Below, in pieces: positions 62,828 to 64,000 of a stretch of 64,000 bases of DNA. The translations under genes and the position numbers were made by a program. This DNA comes from Amycolatopsis australiensis (GTDB taxonomy: Bacteria; Actinomycetota; Actinomycetes; Mycobacteriales; Pseudonocardiaceae): positions 8,160,001 through 8,224,000 of the forward strand of contig NZ_FPJG01000006.1 of the NCBI RefSeq assembly GCF_900119165.1. The letters run 5' to 3'. Under the pieces are notes generated by a model that saw only the letters and a program-made list of their open reading frames with translations, did not search any database and was not told the DNA's origin. The stretch's first letter is position 1. Each line of letters begins with the position of its first letter.

Positions 62828-64000
62828 TGCGCACCTCCGGTAGCGTCGATCGAACCGAGCCCGCCACCGGCTTCGTCGCGGCCGGGGCCGCCCGCGTCGG
62901 TGGTGCCGTGCTGGATGGCGTGCCACACCCGCATCGGCGTCAGCGGCATCTCGATGTCGTCGACGCCGAAGTGCCGCACCGCGTCGACCACCGCGTTCAC
63001 CACCGCCGGGGTGGACGCGATCGTGCCTGCCTCGCCGACGCCCTTGGCGCCGAGCGGGTTGGTCGTCGACGGTGTCTCCGTGCGGTCGGTGGTGAACGAC
63101 GGCAGGTCGGCCGCCGACGGCAGCAGGTAGTCGGCGAACGTGCCGGTGGTCAGCGTGCCGCTGTCGTCGTGCTCGGTGCCCTCGAACAGCGCCTGCGCGA
63201 TGCCCTGCGCGAGCCCGCCGTGCACCTGGCCTTCGACGATCAGCGGGTTCACCACGACCCCCACGTCGTCGACGCAGACGTACGAGCGCAGCTTGATCCG
63301 GCCCGTCTCGGTGTCCACCTCGGCGGCGCACAGGTGCGTGCCGTGCGGGAACGAGAAGTTCTCCGGGTCGAACGTCGCGTCCGAGTCGAGCGACGGCTCG
63401 ACCCCGTCGGGCAGGTTGTGCGCCGCGAACACGGCCAGCGCGACATCACCCAAGGTGGTGGATGTGTCGGTGCCCTTCACGGTGAACTTGCCGCCGGCGA
63501 ACTCCAGGTCGTCCTCGGCGCATTCGAGCAGGTGCGCCGCGATCGGCTTGGCCTTCGCGATCACCTTCTCCGCGGCCTTGATGACGGCGATCCCGCCGAC
63601 CACCAGCGACCGCGAGCCGTAGGTGTCCATGCCCTTGTGCGACGACTGCGTGTCGCCGTGCAGGATCTCGACGTCCTCGAACGCGACGCCCAGCTGGTCG
63701 GCGACGATCTGGCTCCACGCCGTCTCGTGGCCTTGGCCGTGCGCGGACGCGCCCGTCGTGACCTCGACCTTGCCGGTGGGCAGCATCCGGATCGACGCGT
63801 ACTCCCAGCCGCCGGCGCCGTAGTCCAGCGAGCCGAGCACCCGCGAGGGCGCCAGACCACACATTTCGGTGAACGTCGAGACGCCGATGCCGAGCTGGAC
63901 CTTGTCGCCGGACTCGCGGCGGCGCCGCTGTTCGGCGCGCAGGCCGTCGTAGTCGAAGAGCTGCTTGGCCTTCTCGGTCGCGGCCTCGTAGTTGCCGGAG
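62824..64000 (-). CDS. Molybdenum hydroxylase large subunit (CoxL-like), N-terminus outside window
   Basis: The last 391 residues of the catalytic molybdopterin subunit; the gene continues beyond the right edge. Seen: YDGLRAEQRRRRESGDKVQL, GIGVSTFTEMCGLAP (ISTYVEVCGLAP in CoxL), TTGASAHGQGHETAWSQIVAD and GAKGVGEAGTIASTPAVVNAV. The loop that separates form I CO dehydrogenase (AYRCSFR) from form II and others should lie just outside, so CO use cannot be claimed. Confidence 0.9.
   Translation of the reverse strand, partial: SGNYEAATEKAKQLFDYDGLRAEQRRRRESGDKVQLGIGVSTFTEMCGLAPSRVLGSLDYGAGGWEYASIRMLPTGKVEVTTGASAHGQGHETAWSQIVADQLGVAFEDVEILHGDTQSSHKGMDTYGSRSLVVGGIAVIKAAEKVIAKAKPIAAHLLECAEDDLEFAGGKFTVKGTDTSTTLGDVALAVFAAHNLPDGVEPSLDSDATFDPENFSFPHGTHLCAAEVDTETGRIKLRSYVCVDDVGVVVNPLIVEGQVHGGLAQGIAQALFEGTEHDDSGTLTTGTFADYLLPSAADLPSFTTDRTETPSTTNPLGAKGVGEAGTIASTPAVVNAVVDAVRHFGVDDIEMPLTPMRVWHAIQHGTTDAGGPGRDEAGGGLGSIDATGGAQ

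Overview
The window is a very GC-rich chromosome segment (about 70-73% G+C by eye) with G/C-saturated third codon positions, many GTG starts, dense 1-4 nt gene overlaps and several apparently leaderless genes. These traits, plus FtsY with an N-terminal anchor, PucR and IclR purine regulators, KdpFABCDE and secreted CBM13/F5-8 enzymes, point to an actinomycete, most likely a Pseudonocardiaceae member such as Amycolatopsis. The genus is inference.

Region 1 (1-17 kb) is a purine and glyoxylate block. Allantoinase (cut by the left edge) is divergent from an unusual thiamine-binding-fold/HTH regulator, followed by uraD-uraH-uricase. A TetR gene and a secreted GH27 alpha-galactosidase separate this from a four-gene minus-strand operon coding for the three xanthine dehydrogenase subunits, with an 8-oxoguanine-deaminase-like amidohydrolase inside it. 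PucR and MarR regulators lie divergently upstream. Malate synthase, overlapping an HpcH/HpaI-like protein and divergent from an IclR regulator, completes a purine -> urate -> allantoin -> glyoxylate -> malate route.

Region 2 (17-28.5 kb) holds housekeeping genes: ftsY, smc and acylphosphatase on the minus strand. Plus-strand genes lie between ftsY and smc: an anhydro-MurNAc kinase overlapping a sodium:solute symporter, a DUF3455 secreted protein, a small membrane protein, and a short tandem repeat.

Region 3 (28.5-42.9 kb): two divergent TetR/target pairs with visible operators; the complete kdpFABCDE operon for high-affinity potassium uptake, preceded by an extra 27-aa membrane ORF; and an asparagine synthase with a GlnR-like upstream site.

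Region 4 (42.9-53.5 kb) is a myo-inositol catabolic locus. A Gfo/Idh/MocA dehydrogenase and a LacI regulator face an eight-gene operon (IolE-like protein, ABC binding protein, permease, ATPase, IolC, Cgl0158-type aldolase, IolB, IolD). A perfect 18-bp palindrome and a second copy lie between them.

Region 5 (53.5-64 kb): a secreted metallophosphoesterase/MFS/beta-propeller operon behind a clear promoter-operator; a flavoprotein monooxygenase; a membrane diguanylate cyclase flanked by degenerate repeats and a near-perfect 90-bp tandem duplication; and the end of a CO-dehydrogenase-type molybdenum hydroxylase cluster (CoxL partial, CoxM, strong hairpin, CoxG).

The least explained signal is an interspersed 13-bp motif, GTCCACANNGGAC. 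It occurs ten times, always inside genes, always in the same reading frame, and always forces an A- or T-ending codon where neighbours use G or C. I saw no tRNA, rRNA, CRISPR array, insertion sequence or prophage.
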